A DNA stretch of 42,227 nt from Marinitenerispora sediminis (GCF_003336425.1 NZ_QEIO01000036.1:1-42227); one strand, 5' to 3'. Shown: positions 33,197 through 41,792, counted from the first letter of the stretch. The notes: a model not told the origin generated them from the sequence alone. Numbers and translations are program-made.

Positions 33197-34021
33197 ATGT
33201 CGCTGACGTTCGGAGGCGGCCCGCTGGCGGGGGACGCGCCCGCGACGGTGAACTACCGGATCGACGGGCCCGCACACGAGCTGTACATGCATCCGTTCCC
33301 GCGCCGGGTCCGCGCCGAGGTGGGCGGGCAGACCGTGCTCGACACGGAACAGGGGCACCTGCTGCACGAGACCGGCCTGACGCCGGTGCTCTACGTGCCG
33401 TGGGAGGACATCAAGCGGTCGACGCTCACCCGCACCGACCACACCACGCACTGCCCCTTCAAGGGCGACGCCGCCTACTGGACGCTGTCGGTGGGCAGCC
33501 GCCTGGCGGAGAACGCCGTGTGGGCCTACCCGGAGCCCAAGCCCGCGGCGTCGTGGCTGCGCGGGCTGGCGGCCATGTACTGGGACGCCGCGGACGCCTG
33601 GTACGACGAGGAGGAGCGGGTGCGCGGCCACCTGCGCGACCCCTTCCACCGGGTGGACACCCGGCAGTCCAGCAAGTTGGTGCGGGTGGCCCTCGACGGC
33701 GAGGCGGTCGCGACCACCGGGAACCCCAAGGTGCTGTCGGAGACAGGGCTGCCGAACCGCTACTACCTGCCGCCCGAGGACGTGCGGCGCGACCTGCTGG
33801 TGCCGAGCCGGACGAAGGCGTACTGCCCGTACAAGGGGGCGGCCTCGTACTGGAGCCTGCGGGTGGGGGACCGGGAGGTCGCGGACGTGGCGTGGAGCTA
33901 CCAGCACCCGCTCAAGGACGCCCAGGACGTGCGCGGGTACTTCTGCTTCCTGCACGACGACCTGGCGGTGACGGTCGAGCACCAGCCGGAGCCGGTGCTC
34001 GCACACCACCCGCGCGGCTGA
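33197..34021 (+). CDS. Protein with two DUF427 domains
   Basis: A 274-aa soluble protein with ATG 33197 behind GAGGAGG. It has two copies of the DUF427 fold. The first (about 35-130) shows RVRAEVGGQTVLDTEQGHLLHE, VLYVPWEDI, HCPFKGDAAYWTL and AVWAYPEP; the second (about 160-258) shows KLVRVALDGEAVATTGNPKVLSE, YYLPPEDV, YCPYKGAASYWSL, DVAWSYQHPL and FFCFL-like GYFCFLHDD. DUF427 is a small beta-rich family of unknown activity; tandem forms are common in actinobacteria. It appears to be a single gene; a 92-bp gap separates it from the helicase gene. Confidence 0.92.
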   Translation: MSLTFGGGPLAGDAPATVNYRIDGPAHELYMHPFPRRVRAEVGGQTVLDTEQGHLLHETGLTPVLYVPWEDIKRSTLTRTDHTTHCPFKGDAAYWTLSVGSRLAENAVWAYPEPKPAASWLRGLAAMYWDAADAWYDEEERVRGHLRDPFHRVDTRQSSKLVRVALDGEAVATTGNPKVLSETGLPNRYYLPPEDVRRDLLVPSRTKAYCPYKGAASYWSLRVGDREVADVAWSYQHPLKDAQDVRGYFCFLHDDLAVTVEHQPEPVLAHHPRG

Positions 34022-34113
34022 GCGGCGCGCCGCGCCGGGGCCGCCGCCCGGGAGGAGGACCGGCTGTGCACGACGGGCCGCGGCGGTCGGCACGGAGCGG
34101 TACTGTCACAGGC

Positions 34114-36228
34114 GTGGCAGATCTTCCCGAGGTCGGCGTCCTGCTGGACGCCGCGGTGCGCGCGCTCGGCGGTGCCCGGCGCTCCGGTCAGGTGGACATG
34201 GCCGAGGCCGTTGACGCGGCCGTCGCCACCGAGGAGCACCTCGTGGTGCAGGCTGGAACCGGGACCGGCAAGTCGCTGGGCTACCTCGTGCCGGCGGTCC
34301 GCCACGCCATGGCCCATGACACCACCGTGGTGGTCTCCACCGCCACCCTCGCGCTGCAGCGCCAGCTGATCGAGCGCGACCTGCCCCGCCTGGCCGCCGC
34401 CCTCGCGCCGCTGCTGCCGCGCGAGCCGACCTTCGCCATCCTCAAGGGCCGGCGCAACTACCTGTGCCGGCACCGGTTGCAGTCGGCCTCGGACTCCGAG
34501 CCCGATGAGGCGGAGCTGTTCGACCCGCGCGCGCTGTCGTCGCTGGGCCGCCAGGTCAAGCGCCTGCACGAGTGGGCCGAGGAGACCGTCACCGGTGACC
34601 GCGACGACCTCGCGCCCGGGGTGAGCGACCTCGCCTGGCGCCAGGTGTCGGTGGCGGCCAACGAGTGCATCGGCGCGGCGGCGTGCCCGTTCGGCGGGGA
34701 GTGCTTCGCGGAGCAGGCGCGCGCCGAGGCGGGGGGAGTCGACGTCGTGGTCACCAACCACGCGCTGCTCGCCATCGACGCCATGCAGGGCCGCCACATC
34801 CTGCCGGAGCACAGGGTGCTCATGGTCGATGAGGCGCACGAACTCGTCGACCGCGTCACCTCGGTGGCCACGGGCGCGCTGACCGAGCGGCTGGTGAGTA
34901 CGGCGGCCAAGCGCGCGGCGCGGATCTGCGACCCGGAGTACACCGAGCGGCTCGGCGAGGCCGCCGAGGGCCTGGGGCTGATGCTCACCGACGGCGAGCC
35001 CGGCCGCCTCGACCACCTGCCCGACGCGCTCGCGGGCGCGGTGGCGGCGGTCCGCGACGCCGCGCACGGCTGCGTCTCCGCCCTCGCGCCCGAGAACAAG
35101 GAGGACCCCGAGGCGGTGTCCGCCCGGCGCCGGGCGCAGGCGGCACTGACCGAGGTGCACGACACCGCGGTGCGGGTGCTGGAGTCGTTCGAGCCGCCGC
35201 TGCGCGAGCGCCGCGACGTCGTCTGGATCACCAAGGCGCCCCAGTACCCGCCCGGCCTGCACGTGGCGCCGCTCGCCGTGGGCGGGCTGCTGCGCGAGCG
35301 GCTGTTCGGCGACCGCACCACGGTCCTCACCTCGGCCACGCTGGCGTTGGGCGGCTCCTTCGGGACGCTGGCCATGCAGTGGGGGCTGGGCCGGCAGAGC
35401 GGCGACGCCGCCGAGGCGCCGACCGCGCCGCCGCCCGCCGCGGCGGAGGGCGCCGAGTCCGGCACAGCCGAAGCCGCGGCTGTCTCCGCCGCGGAGACGG
35501 GCACCGCCGCGGAGACGGGAGCGGCGGGCGAACCGCGCTGGCGCGCCCTCGACGTCGGCTCCCCGTTCGACCACGCCCGCAGCGGCATCCTCTACGTGGC
35601 CCGGCATCTGCCTCCGCCGGGGCGCGACGGTCTCGACCAGCGCTACCTCGACGAGATCGCCGGCCTGATCGAGGCGGCCGGCGGGCGTGCGCTCGGCCTG
35701 TTCTCCTCGATGCGGGCCGCCGGCCAGGCCGCCGAGGAGCTGCGCGAGCGGCTCGACGTCCCCATCCTCTGCCAGGGCGACGACTCCACCGGCCGCCTGG
35801 TCGAGGAGTTCGCGGCCGACGAGCGGTGCTGCCTGTTCGGCACGCTCTCCCTGTGGCAGGGGGTCGACGTCCCCGGGCCGTCGCTGCAGCTGGTCATCGT
35901 GGACCGCATCCCCTTCCCCCGCCCCGACGACCCGCTGACCTCGGCCCGGCAGCGGGCGGTGGGGGCGCAGGGCGGCAACGGCTTCATGGCGGTGGCCGCC
36001 ACGCACGCGGCCCTGCTGCTCGCCCAGGGCACCGGTCGGCTGCTGCGCTCGATGTCGGACCGCGGCGTGGTGGCGGTGCTGGATCCGCGGCTGGCCACGG
36101 CCCGCTACTCGTCGTTCCTGCGGGCGTCGCTGCCGCCGTACTGGGGGACCACCGATCCGGAGGTCGCCCGCGCCGCGCTGCGCCGGTTGGACGCCGCCGC
36201 GCGTGAGCCGGTCGAGGCGGGCGCGTGA
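34114..36228 (+). CDS. ATP-dependent DNA helicase, DinG/XPD-like superfamily 2
   Basis: A 704-aa iron-sulfur helicase, probably 5'-3', in DNA repair. I start at GTG 34114 (VADLPEVGVLL), in agreement with family starts, though no strong ribosome site is seen. Order: motif I QAGTGTGKS (46-54), motif Ia STATLALQ, four cysteines C118, C185, C191 and C197 placed to hold a 4Fe-4S cluster, DEAH box VDEAHE (238-243), then the second helicase lobe with TSATLALGG, GALGLFSS-like RALGLFSSMRAA, and QGTGRLLRSMSDRG (motif VI). A low-complexity Ala/Glu/Thr/Gly insert of about 40 residues after WGLGRQSG is not part of the fold. Its 3' end faces the next gene with a 7-bp gap. Confidence 0.93.
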   Translation: MADLPEVGVLLDAAVRALGGARRSGQVDMAEAVDAAVATEEHLVVQAGTGTGKSLGYLVPAVRHAMAHDTTVVVSTATLALQRQLIERDLPRLAAALAPLLPREPTFAILKGRRNYLCRHRLQSASDSEPDEAELFDPRALSSLGRQVKRLHEWAEETVTGDRDDLAPGVSDLAWRQVSVAANECIGAAACPFGGECFAEQARAEAGGVDVVVTNHALLAIDAMQGRHILPEHRVLMVDEAHELVDRVTSVATGALTERLVSTAAKRAARICDPEYTERLGEAAEGLGLMLTDGEPGRLDHLPDALAGAVAAVRDAAHGCVSALAPENKEDPEAVSARRRAQAALTEVHDTAVRVLESFEPPLRERRDVVWITKAPQYPPGLHVAPLAVGGLLRERLFGDRTTVLTSATLALGGSFGTLAMQWGLGRQSGDAAEAPTAPPPAAAEGAESGTAEAAAVSAAETGTAAETGAAGEPRWRALDVGSPFDHARSGILYVARHLPPPGRDGLDQRYLDEIAGLIEAAGGRALGLFSSMRAAGQAAEELRERLDVPILCQGDDSTGRLVEEFAADERCCLFGTLSLWQGVDVPGPSLQLVIVDRIPFPRPDDPLTSARQRAVGAQGGNGFMAVAATHAALLLAQGTGRLLRSMSDRGVVAVLDPRLATARYSSFLRASLPPYWGTTDPEVARAALRRLDAAAREPVEAGA

Positions 36229-36235
36229 GGCCCCT

Positions 36236-36760
36236 CTAGCGGCGCACCCGGTAGCCGAAGAGCCGGACCGCGTAGCCGGGGGATTCGTCGTCGGACGGCT
36301 GGATGTACCAGCGGTCGTCGTGGTCGCCGATGGCGAGTTCGTTCCACATGAGGTCGATGAGCTTGAGTCGGGCGACGACGGAGGCGTTGGGGTCGAGCAC
36401 GATGGCGTAGGCGTGGTCGGTGAGCCGCTGGGTGACCATGCCCACCGGCTGGCCGTCCCAGATGGCGGGCACCGGGGCGTGCCCGATGTCGACGCCGCAC
36501 AGCCGCAGCTGCTCGATCTCCTCGTCGAGCGCCTCGGCGGCGAGGGCGTCGTCCAGCTTGAGTGCGTCCTCCAGTTCGTCGCGGTCGATGTCGTCGCGCA
36601 GATAGGCGTGGTAGGTGCGCTCTCCGCAGAATCCGCACATGCACCGCACCACGCAACGGGCGACTCCGTAGGCGGACTGGGCCTCGCCGACTCCGCGCCG
36701 GGCGCTCACCTCGCGGATCGCGCCGCATTCGCAGCACAGAGCGGTCAGCTCCTGTTTCAT
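36236..36760 (-). CDS. Conserved protein of unknown function with CxxC pairs
   Basis: A 174-aa soluble acidic protein. The start ATG 36760 has GGGAGGGGGAA upstream on the minus strand. The N-terminal 50 residues carry C9-C10-E-C12 and later RCVVRCMCGFCGERTYHAY, a set of cysteines that could bind zinc or a cluster as a small ribbon. The rest is mixed helix and strand: DALKLDDALAAEALDEEIEQLRLCGVDIG, then VPAIWDGQPVGMVTQRLTDHAYAIVLDP, a beta-rich end with RWYIQPSDDESPGYAVRLFGYRVRR. I do not recognise a named family. It is convergent with the helicase gene, with a 7-bp gap, and stands alone. Confidence 0.78.
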   Translation of the reverse strand: MKQELTALCCECGAIREVSARRGVGEAQSAYGVARCVVRCMCGFCGERTYHAYLRDDIDRDELEDALKLDDALAAEALDEEIEQLRLCGVDIGHAPVPAIWDGQPVGMVTQRLTDHAYAIVLDPNASVVARLKLIDLMWNELAIGDHDDRWYIQPSDDESPGYAVRLFGYRVRR

Positions 36761-36971
36761 CCCTGAGTTCCCCCTCCCACGCCCGAGTATGCGATGCGGA
36801 CCCCGCGTTAGGGAACCGGTTGGGTGAAGGAGTTCCTACAAACTGTCGTCATCAACGGCCAAAAAGTGGCGCACCTCTTCGGGAGATCGTGTGGTTCGCC
36901 GGAAATGTGACGCATGGGGAACGGGGGACCGGCACGTCGTCCGGCCGGGGCGGCCCGGCTCCCGCCGACCG

Positions 36972-38222
36972 TCAGGAGGAGGGGCGAGGTGCGCCGGCGC
37001 CGTCCTCCTGGTCGGCGTCCGTGCCCGGGGGGACCGGCGCCGGCTCCCACTGATGCGCTCCCGTCCGCGCCCCAACGGTTGGCCCGGCTTCGGATTTGGC
37101 GCTGTCCGGATCCTGGACGTGGAGGAGCGGATGCTCCTCGACCGTGTACCTGCGGATGTAGAGGCTGATGAAGGTCTGCAGGCTCGCGCCCACCGGCAGC
37201 GCCAGCAGTGCGCCGGGGGCGTCGAGGATGGCGGCGCCGGCGATCACCGAGCCGAACGCCACCGCCGGGTGCATGTCCAGCGTCCGCGCCGTGATGCGCG
37301 GCTGCAGGACGTAGTTCTCGAACTGCTGGTACACCGTGATGAAGACCAGGATCCACAGCGCCTGCCACGGCCCCTCCAGCAGGGCGACGAGGACCGGGAC
37401 GGCGCCGCCGATGTAGGTGCCCACCGTGGGGATGAACTGGGAGAGCACCCCGACCCACAGCGCCAGCGCGAACGCGAACGGGATGTCCAGCATCACGAGG
37501 ACCAGGTAGTGGGCCACACCGCACACCAGCGCCAGCAGCGCCCGGGAGTAGATGTAGCCGCCGGTCTTGTCGATGGCGATCTCCCAGGCCCGCAGCACCT
37601 CGCGCTGGGTGCGCGGCGGCAGCACCGAGCAGATCGCCCGGCGGAACCGCGGCCCGTCCGCGCACAGGTAGAAGGTGAAGAGCAGGATCGCCAGCGTGTT
37701 GAACAGCAGGGTCAGCAGCGTGGTCCCGGCCCCGAGCACGTTGCCGAACAGGCTCGACGCGTACTGCTCGACCAGCCCGCTCACGCTGGAGATCTCGCTG
37801 AGCAGGTTGGTGGGGGAGAAGTCGGTGTTGAACGTGCCGTTGATCCAGCGCAGTACCACCCGGGTCATGGCCGGCAGCTCGTCGACGAACGCCAGGACCT
37901 GGCCCACCAGCATCGAGCCGAGGACCGTGAAGAACGCGGCGATGAGGACGAACACCACCAGGATGACCGTCCCGGTGGCCAGGCCGCGCGGCCAGCGGTG
38001 CGCGTGCAGCCAGTTGACCGCCGGCTCCAGCGCCAGCGCGAGGAACAGCGAGATCAGCAGCAGCACCAGCAGGCTCTGCAACTGGACGAACAGCCACCAC
38101 GCGATGCCGAACGCGACGACGGTCCACAGGGCGAGCGCCAGGGCCTTCGGCAGCCACGGGGGCATGCCGTTCTTGGGCGCGGTCGGCGGTCCGGCCGGCG
38201 GACCGGCCTCGGGGGCGCTCAT
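36972..38222 (-). CDS. AI-2E family transporter (PerM/YdiK-like permease)
   Basis: A 416-aa membrane protein. I start at ATG 38222 (MSAPEAGPP), with AAGGAAG upstream; the frame is open further back. The N-terminus is Pro/Gly-rich, then about eight membrane segments: about 24-40, 45-62, 80-105, then after a soluble stretch about 185-205, 245-265, 270-290, 302-325 and 345-370. Family marks: VLLLISLFLALALEPAVNWL, LSQFIPTVGTYIGGAVPVLVALLEGP and YQQFENYVLQPRITARTLDMHPAV. The family is named for one member linked to autoinducer-2 export, but most members, likely this one too, have unknown or ion-related cargo. The C-terminus is a charged, disordered tail. Confidence 0.9.
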   Translation of the reverse strand: MSAPEAGPPAGPPTAPKNGMPPWLPKALALALWTVVAFGIAWWLFVQLQSLLVLLLISLFLALALEPAVNWLHAHRWPRGLATGTVILVVFVLIAAFFTVLGSMLVGQVLAFVDELPAMTRVVLRWINGTFNTDFSPTNLLSEISSVSGLVEQYASSLFGNVLGAGTTLLTLLFNTLAILLFTFYLCADGPRFRRAICSVLPPRTQREVLRAWEIAIDKTGGYIYSRALLALVCGVAHYLVLVMLDIPFAFALALWVGVLSQFIPTVGTYIGGAVPVLVALLEGPWQALWILVFITVYQQFENYVLQPRITARTLDMHPAVAFGSVIAGAAILDAPGALLALPVGASLQTFISLYIRRYTVEEHPLLHVQDPDSAKSEAGPTVGARTGAHQWEPAPVPPGTDADQEDGAGAPRPSS

Positions 38223-38335
38223 GGGCGCTGTGACTTCCTTCTGACTCGACAGTTCCGGCGCCGGGCGGTCCGCGTGGCGCTGCGCACACGCTGGCGGCGT
38301 GCCGTGGCCGCGGCGGCGCGACCGGCGCGGCCCTC

Positions 38336-38683
38336 CTAGTCCTCCAGGGAGAGACCGCGCTTGTTGCGAGCCGTCCATTCGCGCATGCGTCTGGGGTACC
38401 CGACGATCTGCACATCGTAGGCCGGGAGTGCCAGGTCACGGGCGACCTTGCGGATGACGTTCGGAGAGCCCACCCGTCGCCGGATCCACTCGCCGTCGGT
38501 CGCCACCGCCACGGCGGTGGTGTTTGTGGCGAAGGTCTCGGGCTCAACGTAGAACTCGACGCCCACTCGGCTCTTGGCGAACTCGATGAGCGAGGTGATG
38601 TCGGAGTTCTCGGCCGGCCGGTCGAAGCGGCTCTTGCCGCCGCGCCGTGCCCTGCGGAGTCCGAACCGGTCCCACCATCCCAT
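38336..38683 (-). CDS. Small conserved actinobacterial protein of unknown function
   Basis: A 115-aa basic, soluble protein. I use ATG 38683 (MGWWDRFGLRRARRG); AAGGAG stands 10 nt upstream, and an in-frame GTG at 38689 is nearer to it. The pattern recalls a widespread actinobacterial family: a Trp/Arg-rich start, then a compact domain with LIEFAKSRVGVEFYVEPETFATNTTAVAVA, DGEWIRRRVGSPNVIRKVARDLALPAYDVQIVGYP and RMREWTARNKRG. I know of no tested function. It lies upstream of the AI-2E gene on the same strand with a 113-bp gap and is divergent from the gene at 38859; an inverted repeat lies between. Confidence 0.8.
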   Translation of the reverse strand: MGWWDRFGLRRARRGGKSRFDRPAENSDITSLIEFAKSRVGVEFYVEPETFATNTTAVAVATDGEWIRRRVGSPNVIRKVARDLALPAYDVQIVGYPRRMREWTARNKRGLSLED

Positions 38684-38712
38684 GCCCACTGCGCTCCTTG
38701 AGCGGATCGGAT

Positions 38713-38733
38713 CGTCTCCCCGAGCGGGAGACG
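38713..38733. promoter_or_regulatory. Inverted repeat between divergent genes
   Basis: CGTCTCCC (38713-38720) and GGGAGACG (38726-38733) are exact complements around CGAGC. It lies 30 bp before the minus-strand gene at 38683 and 126 bp before the plus-strand gene at 38859, the right place for an operator. It could also be a hairpin in the minus-strand leader. Confidence 0.45.
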
Positions 38734-38858
38734 TGTCTGACGCCCCCGGTCCGTCCTGAGTCTAGCCTCCCCGCCGTGCGGGACTTTTCGCGATCGCGGT
38801 CCCGCAGCGTGGCCGCGCTGCTACGTTCGGTGTCGCCGCAGGTGAAGGGGGAGGGTTC

Positions 38859-40322
38859 ATGACGCTGTGGGCGTGGGTCGGGGAGACGGCTGAGAGACTC
38901 CGGGCCGACGGGCACCCGGTGCTGGCGGACACGGTCGCGGGCATGCCGCGGCTCGCGGCCGAGGGGGACGTGGCCCGGCTGAAGGCCGAGCTGCCGTCCG
39001 CCCTGCGCGCCGCCCGGGACGTCGCCGGCGCGGCCTGGCTGCCGGCCTACCTGCGGCACTGGCCGGTCTGGGCCCGGGTGAACCACCGTATGGAGGGCAC
39101 GGCGGCCCTCGCCGACGCCGAGGCCCTCCTGCGCGCCGCGCACGCCGACGGCTCCGGCCCGGCGGCGCACGGCTGCTGCCCGGCCGCCTGCCCGGCGGAG
39201 AACGTCCTCGCCTGCTACGCCAACATCGACGGGCCCGGCCACGCGGTGGACCGCGCGGCCCTGCTCACCGCCCTCCGGGCGCACGTCCAGCCCGGGCAGC
39301 CGGCGTTCGAGTCCCTCGCGCTCGCGCACGCCGACATGCTGGTGGACGACGAGCGGCCCGAGGAGGCGGTGCGCCACCTCGACGGCCAGGCGGCCCGCGT
39401 CCGCGACACCGGCACCGACGTCGGGCTGTCCTACGGATTCGGCTACGTCCGGGCGCTGCGGCACCTCGACCGCTTCGACGACGCGCTCGCGATCCTGGAC
39501 CACCTGGAACGCAACGGGGTGCGGCGCTGGCCGCGCGGTGTCCCCCGGACCGACGCCGACCGCCGGATCCGGTTCGAACGCGCCCGGCTGCTCGCCTGGC
39601 TGGCCCGCACGGGCGCGCGTCCCGCCGAGGACGCCGTCGCCGCGCTGCCCGACGTGCGCGAGGCCGAGGCGCACCCCTACCTGCGGTCCGCCTGGACGGA
39701 GGCCGTGGAGCACCTGGTCGAGCGCGGCGCGGTGCGCAACGACTGGCGGATCGGGGTGACCCTCACCACGTGGGCGCGCCACCTGGAGCGGGTCGGCTCC
39801 CACCGGCCGTGCCTGGAGCTGTCGCTGAGCTCCGCGCGGCTGGCCGCCGCGCGCGGCGCCCGGTGGGTGGCCCACGGCGCACTGCGCCGGGCGCAGCGCG
39901 CTCTCAGTGCCATCCGGCGCGGCGACGACCTCCGCGACGACCTGGTGGAGGCGCGGGAGTACGTCGAGCGGATCCCCGCGGCCGTCCTGCCGGTCCCCGC
40001 CGAGAACCTGCTCGCCCATCTCCGGGGGGAGACACCCGACCAGGTCGATCCGGAGAACCAGGCCGACCTCGTGCTCGCCGCGCTGACGGTGCGCCCCGAC
40101 GACACCGCCCTGCTGAACGCCCTCGGCCAGGTCGGCCGGACGCTCATGCTCACCGACGTCGCCGTCGGACCGCAGTGGGAACGGGTCCGCCGCGCCCCCG
40201 GCGACCGGACGGCCGCGCTCGCTCTGCTGGAGTCGCTGCTGCACGACAACGACACGGCGGGGGTGCGCACGCTGATCCGCACGCTCTCCGACGCCGTGGT
40301 CACGCAGCGGCAACCGGCGTAG
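38859..40322 (+). CDS. Hypothetical protein, helical-repeat (TPR-like) character
   Basis: A 487-aa protein with ATG 38859 and GGGGGAGGG upstream. It has no signal peptide or membrane segment. It is strongly alpha-helical with recurring A/L-rich pairs of helices, for example FESLALAHADMLVDDERPEEAVRHL, FGYVRALRHLDRFDDALAILDHL and RAALALLESLLHDNDT-like TAALALLESLLHDND, which look like TPR units. A cysteine cluster (HGCCPAACPAENVLACY) at about residues 105-120 could bind metal. I do not recognise a family and give no function; a protein-protein scaffold is the most that can be inferred. The next gene is convergent. Confidence 0.72.
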   Translation: MTLWAWVGETAERLRADGHPVLADTVAGMPRLAAEGDVARLKAELPSALRAARDVAGAAWLPAYLRHWPVWARVNHRMEGTAALADAEALLRAAHADGSGPAAHGCCPAACPAENVLACYANIDGPGHAVDRAALLTALRAHVQPGQPAFESLALAHADMLVDDERPEEAVRHLDGQAARVRDTGTDVGLSYGFGYVRALRHLDRFDDALAILDHLERNGVRRWPRGVPRTDADRRIRFERARLLAWLARTGARPAEDAVAALPDVREAEAHPYLRSAWTEAVEHLVERGAVRNDWRIGVTLTTWARHLERVGSHRPCLELSLSSARLAAARGARWVAHGALRRAQRALSAIRRGDDLRDDLVEAREYVERIPAAVLPVPAENLLAHLRGETPDQVDPENQADLVLAALTVRPDDTALLNALGQVGRTLMLTDVAVGPQWERVRRAPGDRTAALALLESLLHDNDTAGVRTLIRTLSDAVVTQRQPA

Positions 40323-40453
40323 CGCCCGGAGCCGGGTCCGGGCCCGGTCCGCGGTGCGCCCCTTCCGGAGCGCCGCGGTGGTGCGGCCCGGGCCTGCCGG
40401 TGGGAGGCCGCGCTGGCCAGAAGGGGTCGAGACCGGTCGGCGAGGTGCGGGGC

Positions 40454-41230
40454 TCAGCCGGTCGGGGCGGGTGCCGCGGCCAGAAGGGCGCCCGCCGGAT
40501 AGCGGAGGGCCGCGGGCGGCAGGCCGCCGGGGCGGCCGCTGGCCAGCACCCGCAGTGTTCCGGTGCGGGCGGCTTCCGGGCGGGCGGTGGTGCCGAGCCG
40601 GCGCAGGGTCTGCGCGGCGACCGCCCCGGCGGCGGTGAACAGCGCGGGCCGGTGGCCGAGGGCGGCCGAGATCCGGTCGCCCACGAGGTCGTAGTGCGTG
40701 CAGCCGAGCACCACGGCGCGGACCTCCGCGGGGGTGCGCGCCGCCGCGCGGGCCACGGCCTCGTCGATCGCGGCCCCGTCGGCGGCGTCGACCGCGTCGG
40801 CCAGTCCGTCGCAGGGCACGGGGGTCACCGGCACCCCGTTGGCGAACCGGCGGATGAGGTCGCGCTGGTAGGGGCTGCCGCTGGTGGCGGGGGTGGCCCA
40901 GATGGCGAACGGCTCGCCGCGGTCGGCCGCCGGCTTCACGGCCGGCACGGTACCGACGACCGGGGTCTCGGGTTCGAGTTCGGCGCGCAGGGCCTCCAGG
41001 GCGTGCACTGAGGCCGTGTTGCAGGCGACGACGACGGCGTCCGGCCGGTCGGCCAGCGCCGCCCGCGCACCGGCCAGCGCGCGGGCGATGATCTCCTCGG
41101 CCGTGCGCGGGCCCCACGGCATGTGGTCGGGGTCCATGGAGAGGACGAGGTCGGCGTCCGGCCGGGCCTCCCGGAGCGCGGCGGCGGTGGAGAGCAGCCC
41201 GATGCCGGAGTCGATGAGAGCGATGCGCAC
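40454..41230 (-). CDS. Glutamate racemase-like protein (aspartate/glutamate racemase superfamily)
   Basis: A 258-aa enzyme of the Asp/Glu racemase fold, started at GTG 41230 (VRIALIDSGIG) to match family starts; ATG 41305 has a better site (GAGGCGGA), would add 25 residues and overlap the upstream gene by 35 bp. Motifs: acid residue in IDSGIGLL, first catalytic cysteine in VACNTASVHAL, WATPATSGSPYQRDLI, and second cysteine in LGCTHYDLV, so both racemase cysteines are kept. The usual MurI stretch GDTAxxPYG is here SMDPDHMPWGPRT. It may make D-glutamate for peptidoglycan, but may also be a second, MurI-like paralogue with another substrate, since the canonical copy usually lies elsewhere. Confidence 0.84.
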   Translation of the reverse strand: MRIALIDSGIGLLSTAAALREARPDADLVLSMDPDHMPWGPRTAEEIIARALAGARAALADRPDAVVVACNTASVHALEALRAELEPETPVVGTVPAVKPAADRGEPFAIWATPATSGSPYQRDLIRRFANGVPVTPVPCDGLADAVDAADGAAIDEAVARAAARTPAEVRAVVLGCTHYDLVGDRISAALGHRPALFTAAGAVAAQTLRRLGTTARPEAARTGTLRVLASGRPGGLPPAALRYPAGALLAAAPAPTG

Positions 41231-41270
41231 GTCAGCCGATGATATGTGGGAGCCGGCGGCCGGCCGGCCG

Positions 41271-41792
41271 TCACCCCCGGTGGTGCCCGACCCGCTCTGG
41301 CCCATTGATCCGCCTCACCACTGCCCACGCCGCCATGGCTCCGGCCGACCGGAAGACCCGGGGGAATGAGTCGACGGGGTGGTGGCGGGCCTCGCGGAGC
41401 ACCATCCGGACGGCGAGCAGCGGTGCCCCGGCGGCGCCGAGCAGCGGCACGCCCCGCCGGAGCGCGTGCCCGGCCGTGCCCGGAGGCTCCGAGGGGAAGC
41501 GGCGGCTGAGCACGGTTCCCATCTCCCCCCACCTCACCTCGTACTCGGTTGCGCCCGCGAGGGTGAGCAGCGCGCCCGCGGCGACCGCCTCGGAGCACTC
41601 CCGGAGTTCGGCGCCGGGGACGTCGTCCTCCGCCGGGCGAGCCCAGTCGGCGAGGTCGGCGAACTCGAACCCGAGCACCCCGTCCGGGAGCGGTTCGAAG
41701 TCCACCGTGATATGCGCGAACCCGCCCTGGCAGCTCGGCCGGCTCTGCCGGATGCGGACCTCGCTGACGGCGTGTGGAGGAAACGTCGGCAT
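41271..41792 (-). CDS. Standalone elongation factor G domain IV-like protein
   Basis: A 173-aa protein started at ATG 41792 with a weak GGCGG site; there is no signal peptide. It resembles domain IV of EF-G without the GTPase part. Matching landmarks: RQSRPSCQGGFAHITVDFEP (15-34) to the EF-G pattern K-Q-S-G-G-x-G-Q-Y-A-H-V; LPDGVLGFEF (35-44); and LRRGVPLLGAAGAPLLAVRM (111-130) followed by HHPVDS (137-142) and AGAMAAW (150-156), which fit the E-S-G-x-x-x-G-Y-P-V, HEVDSS and AGSMAF stretch. About 40 extra residues lie between the two halves. Domain IV is the part of EF-G that reaches into the ribosomal A site, so ribosome binding is an attractive but unproven idea. It overlaps or abuts the racemase gene. 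Confidence 0.7.
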   Translation of the reverse strand: MPTFPPHAVSEVRIRQSRPSCQGGFAHITVDFEPLPDGVLGFEFADLADWARPAEDDVPGAELRECSEAVAAGALLTLAGATEYEVRWGEMGTVLSRRFPSEPPGTAGHALRRGVPLLGAAGAPLLAVRMVLREARHHPVDSFPRVFRSAGAMAAWAVVRRINGPERVGHHRG

